DNA from: JAAYJK01 sp964501655
GTDB taxonomy: Bacteria; Bacillota; Syntrophomonadia; Syntrophomonadales; Syntrophomonadaceae
Length of the DNA stretch: 64,000 nt
Assembly: GCA_964501655.1 (NCBI GenBank)
Contig: CAZCTN010000009.1
Location: 45,586-109,585 of the forward strand
Reading direction: 5' to 3'
Shown here one piece after another: positions 54,114 to 63,433 of this stretch (within the stretch, counting starts at the first letter, position 1; each line of letters begins with the position of its first letter). The notes beneath the pieces are model-generated. The model saw nothing but the letters and a program-made list of their open reading frames with translations. It had not been told where the DNA came from and searched no databases. The translations under genes and the position numbers were made by a program.

Positions 54114-55163
54114 ATGAGACGAAAAAGCCGGGAAATACAGGTGGGAGACGTTCCCATTGGCGGAGAGCATCCGATAGTGGTACAGTCCATGACTACTGCC
54201 GATACCCGGGATATTCGGGCAGTGGTGGGCCAGATAAGGCAGCTGGAGGAAGCAGGGTGTGAAATAGTCCGGGTAGCAGTTATTGACCAGGAAGCTGCTC
54301 GGGCCATAGCTAGAATAAAATCCCTGACCGCTATACCCGTAATTGCCGACATACACTTTGATCATCGTCTGGCCTTGATCAGTGTAGAAGCAGGCTGTGA
54401 TGGACTGAGGATAAACCCGGGCAATATTGGAGCCAAAAACAAGGTTCAGCAGGTGGTAAGAATATGCCAGGATAAAAAGATACCCATCCGGATAGGGGTT
54501 AATGCCGGCTCCCTGGATAAAGAATTACTGCAAAAATACGGTCAGGTGTGCCCCCAGGCGATGGTGGAAAGCGCCCTGGACAATGTTAAAATACTGGAAG
54601 ACATGGGATTTGCCGACATCAAGATATCCTTGAAAGCATCTTCCGTGCCCTTAAGTGTTGAAGCTTACCGAATAATATCCAGGAAGGTAGATTATCCTTT
54701 GCATCTGGGCATCACCGAAGCCGGCACCATACCCCGGGCCCTGGTCAAGTCAGCAATGGGCTTGGGCATCCTGCTGCATGAGGGAATAGGGGATACCCTG
54801 CGGATCTCGATAAGCTCCGATCCGGTCTATGAGGTCTGGGCCGCCTATGAGATTCTGCGCAGTGCCGGGCTTCGCCAGCGCGGTATAGAGCTGATATCAT
54901 GCCCAACCTGCGGCCGCTGTGAGATAAATCTCTTCAAGATAGTGGAGGAAATTGATGACCGGATCAAATTCCTGGATAAAAACCTTAAGGTTGCGGTTAT
55001 GGGGTGTGTTGTTAATGGGCCTGGAGAAGCACGGGATGCGGACATAGGTATAGCAGGAGGGCGAGGACTGGGCATACTGTTTAAAAAAGGCAAAATAGTG
55101 AAGAAAATACCGGAGGACAAGCTGGCCGAAGAATTGATACAGGCCATCCAGGAATACGAATAA
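54114..55163 (+). CDS. ispG: 4-hydroxy-3-methylbut-2-enyl diphosphate synthase
   Basis: Iron-sulfur enzyme of the methylerythritol phosphate pathway. The 349-residue protein has the N-terminal QVGDVPIGGEHPIVVQSMTT and the cluster cysteines in ISCPTCGRCEINLF and MGCVVNGPGEARDAD. ATG 54114 with AAAAGGG upstream is preferred to GTG 54105, which lacks a site. With dxr and uppS it forms an isoprenoid-to-carrier-lipid group. Confidence 0.97.
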   Translation: MRRKSREIQVGDVPIGGEHPIVVQSMTTADTRDIRAVVGQIRQLEEAGCEIVRVAVIDQEAARAIARIKSLTAIPVIADIHFDHRLALISVEAGCDGLRINPGNIGAKNKVQQVVRICQDKKIPIRIGVNAGSLDKELLQKYGQVCPQAMVESALDNVKILEDMGFADIKISLKASSVPLSVEAYRIISRKVDYPLHLGITEAGTIPRALVKSAMGLGILLHEGIGDTLRISISSDPVYEVWAAYEILRSAGLRQRGIELISCPTCGRCEINLFKIVEEIDDRIKFLDKNLKVAVMGCVVNGPGEARDADIGIAGGRGLGILFKKGKIVKKIPEDKLAEELIQAIQEYE

Positions 55164-55216
55164 ATAGGTTGGGGCCGGAACATAAGCGGCCAAATACAGA
55201 TGCAAGGAGGCAAGAT

Positions 55217-56923
55217 ATGAAGTCATCAGAATTATTTAATCCAACTCTGCGTGAGGTGCCCAGTGAGGCAGAAATACTGAGTCATCAGCTATTGCTGCGA
55301 GGCGGCTTTATACGCAAAACCAGCGGAGGAGTATATTCCTATCTCCCCTTGGCTTTTCGGGTTTTAAGCAAGATAATGAATATTGTACGAGAAGAAATGA
55401 ACCGGGCCGGAGGGCAGGAACTGATTATGCCCATCATCCAGCCGGCAGAGCTGTGGCAGGAATCGGGAAGATGGGACGTATATGGAGAGGAGATGTTCAG
55501 ACTCAAAGACCGGCATAATCGGCCCTTTGCCCTGGGACCTACCCATGAGGAAATTATTACCACCCTGGTCAACCAGGATGTTCATTCATATAGAGATTTA
55601 CCCTTGCTACTCTATCAGATTCAGAATAAATACCGGGACGAAATAAGACCCAGATTTGGACTGATGCGGGGCAGGGAATTTATAATGAAGGATCTGTATT
55701 CTTTTGATATGGATCAGGCCGGACTGGATCTGTCTTATACTAAAATGTATGATGCCTATAACCGTATCTTTGCCAGACTTAATCTTAAATATCGGGTAGT
55801 AGAAGCTGACAGCGGAGCTATTGGCGGGAATGAAAGTCATGAATTTATGGTTTTGGCGGAAACTGGTGAAGCTGAAATAGTATATTGCGATAAATGCAGC
55901 TATGCGGCCAACGTGGAGAAAGCTGAATGCAGCCCGGAAGAGCCAGCCGGCGTGGTCAGGGTTGAGCTTAAGACGGTGGAGAAAGTCCATACTCCCGGGG
56001 TAAGAACGGTAGAAGACGTTATGGAAAAACTGGCCGAGCCAGTACATAACATTGCCAAGACGCTAATATATTGGGCGGACGGTGAATATGTCGGCGCAGT
56101 AATTCGCGGAGACCGGGAGTTAAATGAAATCAAGTTCAAGAACCTGCTGGGATGCAATGACCTGATTATTGCGGATGAAAACCAGGTGCGGGAGGCACTG
56201 GGGGTTAGTGTAGGTTCTCTGGGACCAGTGGGAGCAGGGTTTAAAGTCTATGCCGACCTGGAGATTCCTGCCATGCAGAATTTGGTCTGCGGCGCCAACC
56301 AGGATGATTATCACCTGATCAATGTTAACCTGGGCCGGGATTTTGTACCGGAAATGATTGCCGACCTGAGAAACGCCATAAAAGGCGATAAATGTCCGGT
56401 TTGTACGGGGGGACTGGACACCACCCGGGGGATTGAAGTAGGTCATATTTTTAAACTGGGCATAAAATACTCCCAGTCTATGAAAGCAACCTTCCTGGAC
56501 AACAGCGGACAGGAAAGACCCTTTATCATGGGCTGCTATGGCATAGGCGTGTCCAGGACCATGGCTGCCGCAGTAGAGCAAAATAATGATGAGAACGGCA
56601 TAATATGGCCGATACCCATAGCACCTTACCAAGTAATTATCGTTCCGGTCAACACCAAGAAGAGTGACCAGATGGATCTGGCCTGGAGCTTGTATGAACA
56701 ACTGCTGGCTCAAGGCATAGAGGTTATTATTGATGATCGGGATGAAAGAGCTGGAGTCAAATTCAAGGATGCTGATTTGATCGGGATACCGCTGCGTATA
56801 ACTATCGGGCCCAAAGCCCTGCAGGAAAACAAGGTTGAAATCAAGAAACGGTGGGAAAAGGATCCGGTTCTGGTTGCTGTTGACCGGGCTGTTGATGAGA
56901 CCGCCCACATCTTGAAGCTGTAA
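55217..56923 (+). CDS. proS: Prolyl-tRNA synthetase (bacterial type)
   Basis: Charges tRNA-Pro. The 568-residue protein has class II motifs (motif 2 around RPRFGLMRGREFIMKDLYSF; motif 3 around GCYGIGVSRTMAAAVEQ), a central editing insertion (about 225-390) typical of bacterial ProRS, and an anticodon-binding C-terminal domain. ATG 55217 after AAGGAGG is chosen; upstream in-frame codons add 16 unrelated residues. No T-box leader is visible. Confidence 0.97.
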   Translation: MKSSELFNPTLREVPSEAEILSHQLLLRGGFIRKTSGGVYSYLPLAFRVLSKIMNIVREEMNRAGGQELIMPIIQPAELWQESGRWDVYGEEMFRLKDRHNRPFALGPTHEEIITTLVNQDVHSYRDLPLLLYQIQNKYRDEIRPRFGLMRGREFIMKDLYSFDMDQAGLDLSYTKMYDAYNRIFARLNLKYRVVEADSGAIGGNESHEFMVLAETGEAEIVYCDKCSYAANVEKAECSPEEPAGVVRVELKTVEKVHTPGVRTVEDVMEKLAEPVHNIAKTLIYWADGEYVGAVIRGDRELNEIKFKNLLGCNDLIIADENQVREALGVSVGSLGPVGAGFKVYADLEIPAMQNLVCGANQDDYHLINVNLGRDFVPEMIADLRNAIKGDKCPVCTGGLDTTRGIEVGHIFKLGIKYSQSMKATFLDNSGQERPFIMGCYGIGVSRTMAAAVEQNNDENGIIWPIPIAPYQVIIVPVNTKKSDQMDLAWSLYEQLLAQGIEVIIDDRDERAGVKFKDADLIGIPLRITIGPKALQENKVEIKKRWEKDPVLVAVDRAVDETAHILKL

Positions 56924-57039
56924 CGAAGGCTTCCTTAAATCGTTTGAGTCAGCGAAGCCAAATGGTAGTGTTCGCAGAGTGCTTTAATAAGTAAAAGAAA
57001 GCAGCCTGCCTCTCGATATAATATAAAAACGAGGGATGT

Positions 57040-57714
57040 GTGCATTTAACGATGCTTATTTACGAAATCATTTTTAAATTGGCTTTGGCTGGGGTTCTCG
57101 GTGGTTTGATCGGCCTGGAGCGTGAGAGTTTGAGCCGTCCGGCTGGTTTGCGGACTTACACCCTGGTCTGTATAGGTTCAGCCCTGGCCATGATAGTATC
57201 CATAGATATCTATCTGCAGTATTATCAAACCGTAAATGCTGATCCCGGGCGAATTGCGGCCCAGGTTATCAGCGGGATTGGTTTTCTGGGCGCCGGCACC
57301 ATAATGCGGGAGGGAGCTACCGTCCAGGGTCTCACTACCGCTGCCGGGCTCTGGGTAGTGGCTTGTATTGGCCTGGCAGTTGGGTCCGGTCTCTATGTTC
57401 CGGCTATAGCCACGACTATACTGATCCTGTTTGTGCTTATATATTTCATCAAGTTTGAAGCCAGATTTACCGGGAGTCGAGAATTTAAGGGAGTTGTTCT
57501 GATTGTCGAAGACAAACCCGGTCAGGTAGGAGCCATAGGTTCCATTCTGGGTGACCTTTGTGTTTTGATAAAAAACATTCAATTAACCCAGATTGAGAAT
57601 AATTATCTGGAAATTGAGCTGCTGCTTCAAGTTCCGGCCGGTCTTTCAGTCGATCAGGTGATCGAAGAATTATCCAACTTAAAGGGTCTTCGTAACATTG
57701 AAAGATTAAATTAA
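57040..57714 (+). CDS. MgtC/SapB family membrane protein
   Basis: A 224-residue protein with about four to five N-terminal membrane segments and a C-terminal soluble ACT-like domain. Family signatures are LGGLIGLERESLSRPAGLRT, VISGIGFLGAGTIMREG and GLTTAAGLWVVACIGLAVG. MgtC is linked to magnesium homeostasis and acid or phosphate stress; the role here is not shown. GTG 57040 has GAGGGA upstream; ATG 57052 is possible. A TATAAT at 57017-57022 lacks a good -35. It lies between proS and polC. Confidence 0.88.
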   Translation: MHLTMLIYEIIFKLALAGVLGGLIGLERESLSRPAGLRTYTLVCIGSALAMIVSIDIYLQYYQTVNADPGRIAAQVISGIGFLGAGTIMREGATVQGLTTAAGLWVVACIGLAVGSGLYVPAIATTILILFVLIYFIKFEARFTGSREFKGVVLIVEDKPGQVGAIGSILGDLCVLIKNIQLTQIENNYLEIELLLQVPAGLSVDQVIEELSNLKGLRNIERLN

Positions 57715-57737
57715 CAGGCCGGGGGAGGCGAATCAAA

Positions 57738-60700
57738 CTGAAACCGGATTTTTACCAGATCATTAAGGACACCGTTGATTACCAATTGGCATCACTTTGG
57801 GAAAATACCTTTATCAACAAGCTGGAAATAAGCCAGTCATCCAAACAATGGAGGCTGTTTATAGAGGTAGAACGGCCCTTGCCTAATAGTATTATCACCC
57901 AAACTATCCGTGACCTGCTAAAACAATGGCCTTTTCTGGAAAGCCTGCATGTTATCCCCTGCTATTCCGGCTCCCTGAAGGAGATAGAGGATATTATAAT
58001 TCAATGTCAGCAGGAGCTTGCCTCCTCGGAAGTTTATCCGCAGGAGGATGGCATTGATTGGCGAATCAGAGACAATGGGATAGATGTAGTAAGCAAAGAG
58101 GACAGAATCTATCACTGCCTGCTGGAAAACCGGATATGCGAGAATATCTCCCAGTGGTTTTGGGAGCAATATCGTCTGCAGGTATTAGTCAGAGCCCTGC
58201 GGGAGGATAAAGTAGCGGATATCCAGCCCCTGATACCGGGGGGGATAGTTCGCAAACCCTTGGAAATACTGGATATAGCCCCTGGGCAGAACAACAAGAA
58301 CAGAAACCAGGCTGAACGGAATGGAGCCAGGAAACTGAATGAAAAGCAGGCAGTCAGAAAAATATCCGATGTAGAGGAAGGCATGCAATCAGCCGTAATA
58401 GAAGGGGAGGTATGGGATAAGGAGTATACACTGCTAAGAGACGGCAGGTATATCATCAATTATTATCTGACTGATAATGCGGACAGTATAATAGTCAAGA
58501 GCTTTATAAATAAAAAAGAGGAAGACCCCTTGCCAATCGGTTGCTGGGTAAAAATCATGGGGAGTGTTCGCTATGACAATTTTGCCAAAGAAGTAGTTTT
58601 ATTTATGGATTCTTACCTGTTGCTCCCCAAGCCGGTTAGGACCGACACCGGGGAAATCAAGCGCATAGAATTCCATGCTCACACCAAGATGAGCGCTATG
58701 GACGGACTGGCTGACGTCAAGCGGTTAATCAAAAGAGCGGCGGAATGGAAGCATCCCGCCATTGCTATAACCGATCATGGGGGTGTTCAGGCCTTCCCGG
58801 ATGCCTATCATGCTTCCAGGGAATATGGCATTAAAGTTGTATATGGGTTGGAAGGATACCTGGTGGAAGCCGATAAAAAGGAGAGAGCCTATCACATAAT
58901 ATTATTGGCTCAGAATTCAAGCGGTTTAAAGAACCTCTACCAGCTGGTCAGTCTATCCTACCTGGATCATTTTTACCGTCATCCCAAGATACCTCGGTCC
59001 CTGCTGCAAAAGTATCGGGAGGGCATTCTGGTCGGGACTGCCTGTCAGGCCGGCGAGCTATATCAGTCCATTTTGAATCGCCAGACCCAGGAAGAGATAC
59101 GGGAGATAGCGAAATTTTATGATTACCTGGAAATACAGCCCATAGGAAACAATGAATTTTTAATAAGGGATGACCGGGTAAAAGATATAGAAGAGTTAAG
59201 AGATATTAACCGATACATAATCGAATTGGGACAGAGTTTGCACAAACCGGTTATTGCCACCGGAGATGTACATTTCATTGACCCTGAAGACGAGATATTC
59301 AGAACAATTATCCAGGCCGGACAGGGATATGATGACCTGGAATCTGAATCCGCCCTGTATTTCAAGAGCACCGATGAGATGCTGGAAGAATTCTCCTATC
59401 TGGGAGAAGAACTGGCCCGAGCAGTGGTAGTGGATTATCCCGGGCAGATTAACTCCATGATAGAAGAAATCAAGCCGGTGCCGGAAGGGTTTTATCCCCC
59501 AAAGATCGATACCGCAGCGGAAGAGATTACCGGTCTAACCTGGCAAAGGGCCCATGAACTGTACGGGGAGGTTCTTCCCGACCTGGTTGAACAGCGTATC
59601 AAACATGAACTCCATTCCATCACGGAGCATGGCTTCAGCGTCCTGTACCTTATTGCCCACAAACTGGTGGAGAAGTCCAATCAGGACGGATATCTGGTAG
59701 GATCTCGGGGATCAGTAGGTTCTTCGTTGGTAGCCTGCCTGACTGGGATTACCGAAGTTAATCCTCTTCAGCCCCATCTTTTATGCCGATACTGTCACAG
59801 TAGTATTTTTGCGGTGGATGAAGCGGCAGAATGCGGAGCCGACCTGGATGATCAAATCTGCTCCCATTGTGGTCAGCTCATGCACAAGGAAGGCTTTAAT
59901 ATACCTTTTGAGACCTTTCTGGGCTTTGAGGGAGATAAGGTTCCGGACATTGATCTTAATTTTTCCGGTGATTATCAGATGCAGGCTCATCATTATGTTG
60001 AGGAACTATTTGGCAAAGAGAATGTGTATAGAGCAGGAACCATCTCAACTATAGCGGAAAAAACTGCCTTTGGTTTTGTGAAAAAGTATCTTGAACAGCA
60101 GCAGATCAATGCCAGGAATTGTGAAATCAGACGTCTGGTTAAGGGCCTGACCGGGGTGAGAAGGACTACCGGCCAGCATCCGGGAGGACTGATCGTGGTA
60201 CCCAAAGGACGGGATATTCATGAATTTACTCCTCTTCAGCACCCAGCCGACAGAAAGGATTCGGGAGTTATCACCACTCACTTTGAGTATCATGCTATTG
60301 GAGATCAGCTGGTCAAGCTGGATATTCTGGGACACGATGATCCTACCGTCATAAGAGAACTGGAGCAGCTTACCGGGGTGAAAGCCTCCAGTATAAAGCT
60401 GGATGACCCTGACACCATGAAAATATTCTCCGGGGTTGAGGTCTTGGGTTTGAAGGAGGAAGATGTTGGATCGGGAGTGGGTACCTTTGGTATACCGGAA
60501 TTCGGCACTCGATTTGTCAGACAAATGCTGGAAGCTACCCGTCCCACTACCTTTGGAGAACTGGTTCGTATCAGCGGTTTGTCCCACGGCACCGATGTAT
60601 GGCTGAATAATGCCCAGGATCTGATTGAAGAAGGCATTTCAAATCTAACTCAGGTTATATGCACCCGGGACGATATTATGACTTACCTTATCAACCGAGG

Positions 60701-61367
60701 AGTGGAAAAGAAACAGGCCTTTAATATAATGGAAAGGGTGCGCAAGGGCAAAGGATTGGGAGAAAATGACATACCCATTATGGAAAACCGGCAGGTACCG
60801 GATTGGTATATACAATCCTGTCAGAAGATAAAATACATGTTTCCCCGAGCTCATGCGGTAGCATATGTTACCATGGCATACCGGATAGCCTATTATAAAG
60901 TTAATTATCCTCTGCAGTTCTATGCCAGTTTCTTTAGTATCCGGGCTGAAGACTTTGATGCCCGGACAGTTCTAGCCGGCTCGGAATCAGTACGCAAGAG
61001 GATTAAGGAAATTGATAAAATGGGAAATACCGCCCCGCAGAAGGAGAAAAAACTGCTAATTATTTTAGAACTGGCTCTGGAGATGTATCTGCGTGGTTTT
61101 GAGTTTTATCCGGTTGATCTCTACCAATCGGAGGCGGACAAATTCCGAGTTTACGGCAATGGTTTGCTTCTGCCTTTTTCCGCTTTGCCCAATGTGGGTG
61201 ACAGTGCTGCTCTGGGCATTGTAGAAGCCCGGCAGGATAAACCTTTCGTGTCAGTGGAAGAATTTCAAAGCCGTACTCGCTTAAATAAAACCGCTATGGC
61301 TATTTTAAGGGATTATGAATGCTTCGAGGATCTGCCTGAAACCACTCAAATCAGCCTGTTTGGCTGA
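57738..61367 (+). CDS. polC: DNA polymerase III alpha subunit PolC, lacking the exonuclease domain
   Basis: Replicative polymerase of Gram-positive bacteria. The apparent start is CTG 57738 behind GGGGGAGG, giving 1209 residues; a TTG at 57786 lacks a site. Visible parts are the N-terminal domain, an OB fold (about 220-300), a PHP domain with HAH at 313-315 and ITDHGG, a zinc module from C683, the catalytic pair D737/D739 (PDIDLNFSG), D862 (KLDILGHDD), and a C-terminal clamp-binding QISLF. The 3'-5' exonuclease normally inserted in the PHP domain (about 190 residues with DVETTG) is missing: GLEGYLVEAD runs straight into HIILLAQN. No frameshift is evident. Confidence 0.96.
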   Translation: MKPDFYQIIKDTVDYQLASLWENTFINKLEISQSSKQWRLFIEVERPLPNSIITQTIRDLLKQWPFLESLHVIPCYSGSLKEIEDIIIQCQQELASSEVYPQEDGIDWRIRDNGIDVVSKEDRIYHCLLENRICENISQWFWEQYRLQVLVRALREDKVADIQPLIPGGIVRKPLEILDIAPGQNNKNRNQAERNGARKLNEKQAVRKISDVEEGMQSAVIEGEVWDKEYTLLRDGRYIINYYLTDNADSIIVKSFINKKEEDPLPIGCWVKIMGSVRYDNFAKEVVLFMDSYLLLPKPVRTDTGEIKRIEFHAHTKMSAMDGLADVKRLIKRAAEWKHPAIAITDHGGVQAFPDAYHASREYGIKVVYGLEGYLVEADKKERAYHIILLAQNSSGLKNLYQLVSLSYLDHFYRHPKIPRSLLQKYREGILVGTACQAGELYQSILNRQTQEEIREIAKFYDYLEIQPIGNNEFLIRDDRVKDIEELRDINRYIIELGQSLHKPVIATGDVHFIDPEDEIFRTIIQAGQGYDDLESESALYFKSTDEMLEEFSYLGEELARAVVVDYPGQINSMIEEIKPVPEGFYPPKIDTAAEEITGLTWQRAHELYGEVLPDLVEQRIKHELHSITEHGFSVLYLIAHKLVEKSNQDGYLVGSRGSVGSSLVACLTGITEVNPLQPHLLCRYCHSSIFAVDEAAECGADLDDQICSHCGQLMHKEGFNIPFETFLGFEGDKVPDIDLNFSGDYQMQAHHYVEELFGKENVYRAGTISTIAEKTAFGFVKKYLEQQQINARNCEIRRLVKGLTGVRRTTGQHPGGLIVVPKGRDIHEFTPLQHPADRKDSGVITTHFEYHAIGDQLVKLDILGHDDPTVIRELEQLTGVKASSIKLDDPDTMKIFSGVEVLGLKEEDVGSGVGTFGIPEFGTRFVRQMLEATRPTTFGELVRISGLSHGTDVWLNNAQDLIEEGISNLTQVICTRDDIMTYLINRGVEKKQAFNIMERVRKGKGLGENDIPIMENRQVPDWYIQSCQKIKYMFPRAHAVAYVTMAYRIAYYKVNYPLQFYASFFSIRAEDFDARTVLAGSESVRKRIKEIDKMGNTAPQKEKKLLIILELALEMYLRGFEFYPVDLYQSEADKFRVYGNGLLLPFSALPNVGDSAALGIVEARQDKPFVSVEEFQSRTRLNKTAMAILRDYECFEDLPETTQISLFG

Positions 61368-61404
61368 TCAGACAGATATTACCGCCTGAAAAGCATGAAT
61401 AAAT

Positions 61405-61434
61405 TTGCGTTATCTATATGGTATGGTATATAAT
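61405..61434 (+). promoter_or_regulatory. Candidate promoter for rimP-nusA operon
   Basis: TTGCGT (61405-61410), an 18-base spacer and TATAAT (61429-61434). The predicted start near 61441 places the hairpin at 61467 inside the leader. Confidence 0.55.
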
Positions 61435-61466
61435 CATATTAGTTTAGTATCTTATACTCTCTAGGC

Positions 61467-61490
61467 AAAGTGGGTCTTCACCCACTTTTT
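61467..61490 (+). terminator. Terminator/attenuator upstream of rimP
   Basis: AAAGTGGGT (61467-61475) pairs perfectly with ACCCACTTT (61480-61488) over a 4-base loop and is followed by TTCTATTGTT. It ends polC transcription or attenuates the rimP operon from the promoter at 61405. Confidence 0.75.
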
Positions 61491-61534
61491 CTATTGTTAA
61501 TCATATAAGTCAGCAATGATTGGAGGTGCAGGAC

Positions 61535-61987
61535 GTGGGAAACATAAACCTGCAGGAGTTGGTCAGTGAAATGGAGATACTATTAACGAGGATAGATATA
61601 GAACTGGTTGATATCGAGTATCGAAGAGAAAGGGAAGGACAAATACTAAGAGTATATATCGACCAGGAATCAGGGGTAAATCTAGATACCTGCACCAAGG
61701 CCTCACGAGCTATAAAGTCGGTAATAGATGAAAAAGACCTGTACTATGATCATATGGAAGTTTCCTCACCTGGACTGGATAGAATACTGAAAAAAGAACA
61801 GGATTTTATTAGGCATACGGGTCAGATGATTAAGGTCAAAACCAGCAAGGAATATGACGGCCCGAGGAAGTTGACCGGCATTTTAGCCGGCTATGATAAA
61901 AACCATATCACTATAAATACCCAGGATAAAGCCATTAACATACCGTTAGAGCAAGTATCGAGAGTTAGACTCGACCCAGATAAATAA
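61535..61987 (+). CDS. rimP: Ribosome maturation factor RimP
   Basis: Needed for 30S subunit assembly. The 150-residue protein has VDIEYRREREGQILRVYIDQ and VSSPGLDRILKKEQDF, both family signatures. GTG 61535 has GGAGGTG upstream; the in-frame TTG 61520 does not fit the site. It is the first gene of the rimP-nusA-rnpM-ylxQ-infB operon. Confidence 0.96.
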   Translation: MGNINLQELVSEMEILLTRIDIELVDIEYRREREGQILRVYIDQESGVNLDTCTKASRAIKSVIDEKDLYYDHMEVSSPGLDRILKKEQDFIRHTGQMIKVKTSKEYDGPRKLTGILAGYDKNHITINTQDKAINIPLEQVSRVRLDPDK

Positions 61988-62001
61988 GAGGAGGAAGTAA
62001 A

Positions 62002-63162
62002 TTGTCTAGTGAGCTTATGCAAGCATTAAATGAGATTGAAAAAGATCGGGGAATACCGAAGGCCGCTTTGATAGATGCCATTAAATCTGCTCTGAATACC
62101 GCATATAAGAAGAACTTCGGGATTGCTCAGAGCGTGAATGTGGATATTAATGAAGTAAGCGGAGAGGTAAAGGTATTTTCCCAGAAAACAGTTGTTGACC
62201 AAGTAGGTGACGATCGCCTGGAAATTAATATAGATGAAGCCCGGGAGTTGTATCCGGATAGTAATATTGAAGATCTGGTATATGTAGAAATAACTCCCTC
62301 CAACTTTGGGAGAATCGCAGCTCAGACTGCCAAACAAGTGGTAATTCAGAAGTTAAGAGAAGCGGAAAGAAGTTTGATATACGAAGAATTCCTGGAAAGA
62401 GAAGGTGAAATTGTAACCGGTACCGTACAGCGGGTGGAGAACAAAACCGCATATATCAGCCTGGGAAGAACAGAAGGCATTATGCTGCCTCCGGATCAGA
62501 TCAGCGGCGAACGGTATGAAGCAGGACAAAGGATCAAAGCATATATTTACGAGGTAAAAAATACCTCCAAAGGCCCCAATATCTTTTTATCCCGCTCTCA
62601 TCCCTTCTTTTTACGCCGCCTGTTTGAACTTGAGGTTCCGGAAATTTATGATGGAGTGGTAGAGATTAAATCCATTGCCAGGGAAGCCGGGGCCCGTTCA
62701 AAAATATCGGTTCATTCCCTGGAGGAGAAGATAGATTCGGTTGGAGCATGCGTTGGCCCCCGGGGCATAAGGGTGCAGAACATTGTATCAGAACTGGGGG
62801 GAGAGAAGATCGATATTATTAAATATGATAAATTACCAGAACACTTTATTGCCAATTCTCTTAGTCCTTCCAAGGTGGATCGGGTTTTTATAAACGATGA
62901 AGAGAAGATAGCCACGGTAGTAGTACCTGATTACCAGCTATCTCTGGCTATTGGCAAAGAAGGGCAGAATGCTCGTCTGGCCGCCAAGCTTACCGGATGG
63001 AAAGTTGATATTAAGAGTGAAAGCCAGTTTATCCAGGAAAGTACCAGTGCTTTTGAGTGGCCTGATAGTGATGAGGAACAGTATTTTGAAGATGCAGATA
63101 ATGACCAATTATATCCCGATGATGCAGAAGGGACTGAGGATCATGGGGAAGAAGATGCGTAA
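62002..63162 (+). CDS. nusA: Transcription termination/antitermination factor NusA
   Basis: RNA polymerase-binding elongation factor. The 386-residue protein has an N-terminal polymerase-binding domain, an S1 domain (about 135-200; IVTGTVQRVENKTAYISLG), and two KH domains (GACVGPRGIRVQNIVSELGG and AIGKEGQNARLAAKLTGWKV). The tail is acidic. TTG start follows GAGGAGGAA. Confidence 0.97.
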   Translation: MSSELMQALNEIEKDRGIPKAALIDAIKSALNTAYKKNFGIAQSVNVDINEVSGEVKVFSQKTVVDQVGDDRLEINIDEARELYPDSNIEDLVYVEITPSNFGRIAAQTAKQVVIQKLREAERSLIYEEFLEREGEIVTGTVQRVENKTAYISLGRTEGIMLPPDQISGERYEAGQRIKAYIYEVKNTSKGPNIFLSRSHPFFLRRLFELEVPEIYDGVVEIKSIAREAGARSKISVHSLEEKIDSVGACVGPRGIRVQNIVSELGGEKIDIIKYDKLPEHFIANSLSPSKVDRVFINDEEKIATVVVPDYQLSLAIGKEGQNARLAAKLTGWKVDIKSESQFIQESTSAFEWPDSDEEQYFEDADNDQLYPDDAEGTEDHGEEDA

Positions 63163-63421
63163 AATTCCGCAGCGCATGTGTATAGGCTGTAGGAATATGA
63201 GAAACAAGAAAGAGCTGATCAGGATAGTGAGAACTCCGCAAGGGGAGATCGAAATGGATACCGGGGGCAAAAAACCAGGTCGGGGAGCATATATATGCGC
63301 TGATGCCGAGTGCTTCAAAAAAGCCGTTAAGAGCAAAGGCCTGGAGAAAGCTCTAGAAAAAGCTATACCCGGGGATGTTATAGAAATAATTGGAAAGCAA
63401 ATAGAGAGTATTTCTTCATAA
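63143..63421 (+). CDS. rnpM: RNA-binding protein RnpM (YlxR)
   Basis: Small RNA-binding protein reported to modulate RNase P in B. subtilis. The 92-residue protein has the signature RMCIGCRNMRNKKELIRIVR and GRGAYICADAECFKKAVK. ATG 63143 or ATG 63155 (four codons shorter) may start it; both overlap the end of nusA. An open frame extends upstream within nusA but is not supported. Confidence 0.92.
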   Translation: MGKKMRKIPQRMCIGCRNMRNKKELIRIVRTPQGEIEMDTGGKKPGRGAYICADAECFKKAVKSKGLEKALEKAIPGDVIEIIGKQIESISS

Positions 63422-63433
63422 GGTTGTGATTAT

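Noticed and set aside
55164..55216. T-box leader before proS
   Set aside because: Only 53 bases separate ispG and proS; there is no room and no T-box sequence.
56120..56908. Minus-strand open frame of 262 codons
   Set aside because: Shadow of proS; no family motif.
56924..57039. Magnesium riboswitch before the mgtC-like gene
   Set aside because: The 116-base gap is too short and shows only a weak bulged hairpin near 56922-56945.
62951..63142. N-terminal extension of rnpM within nusA
   Set aside because: No similarity to the YlxR family before the ATG at 63143; overlaps the NusA KH domain in another frame.
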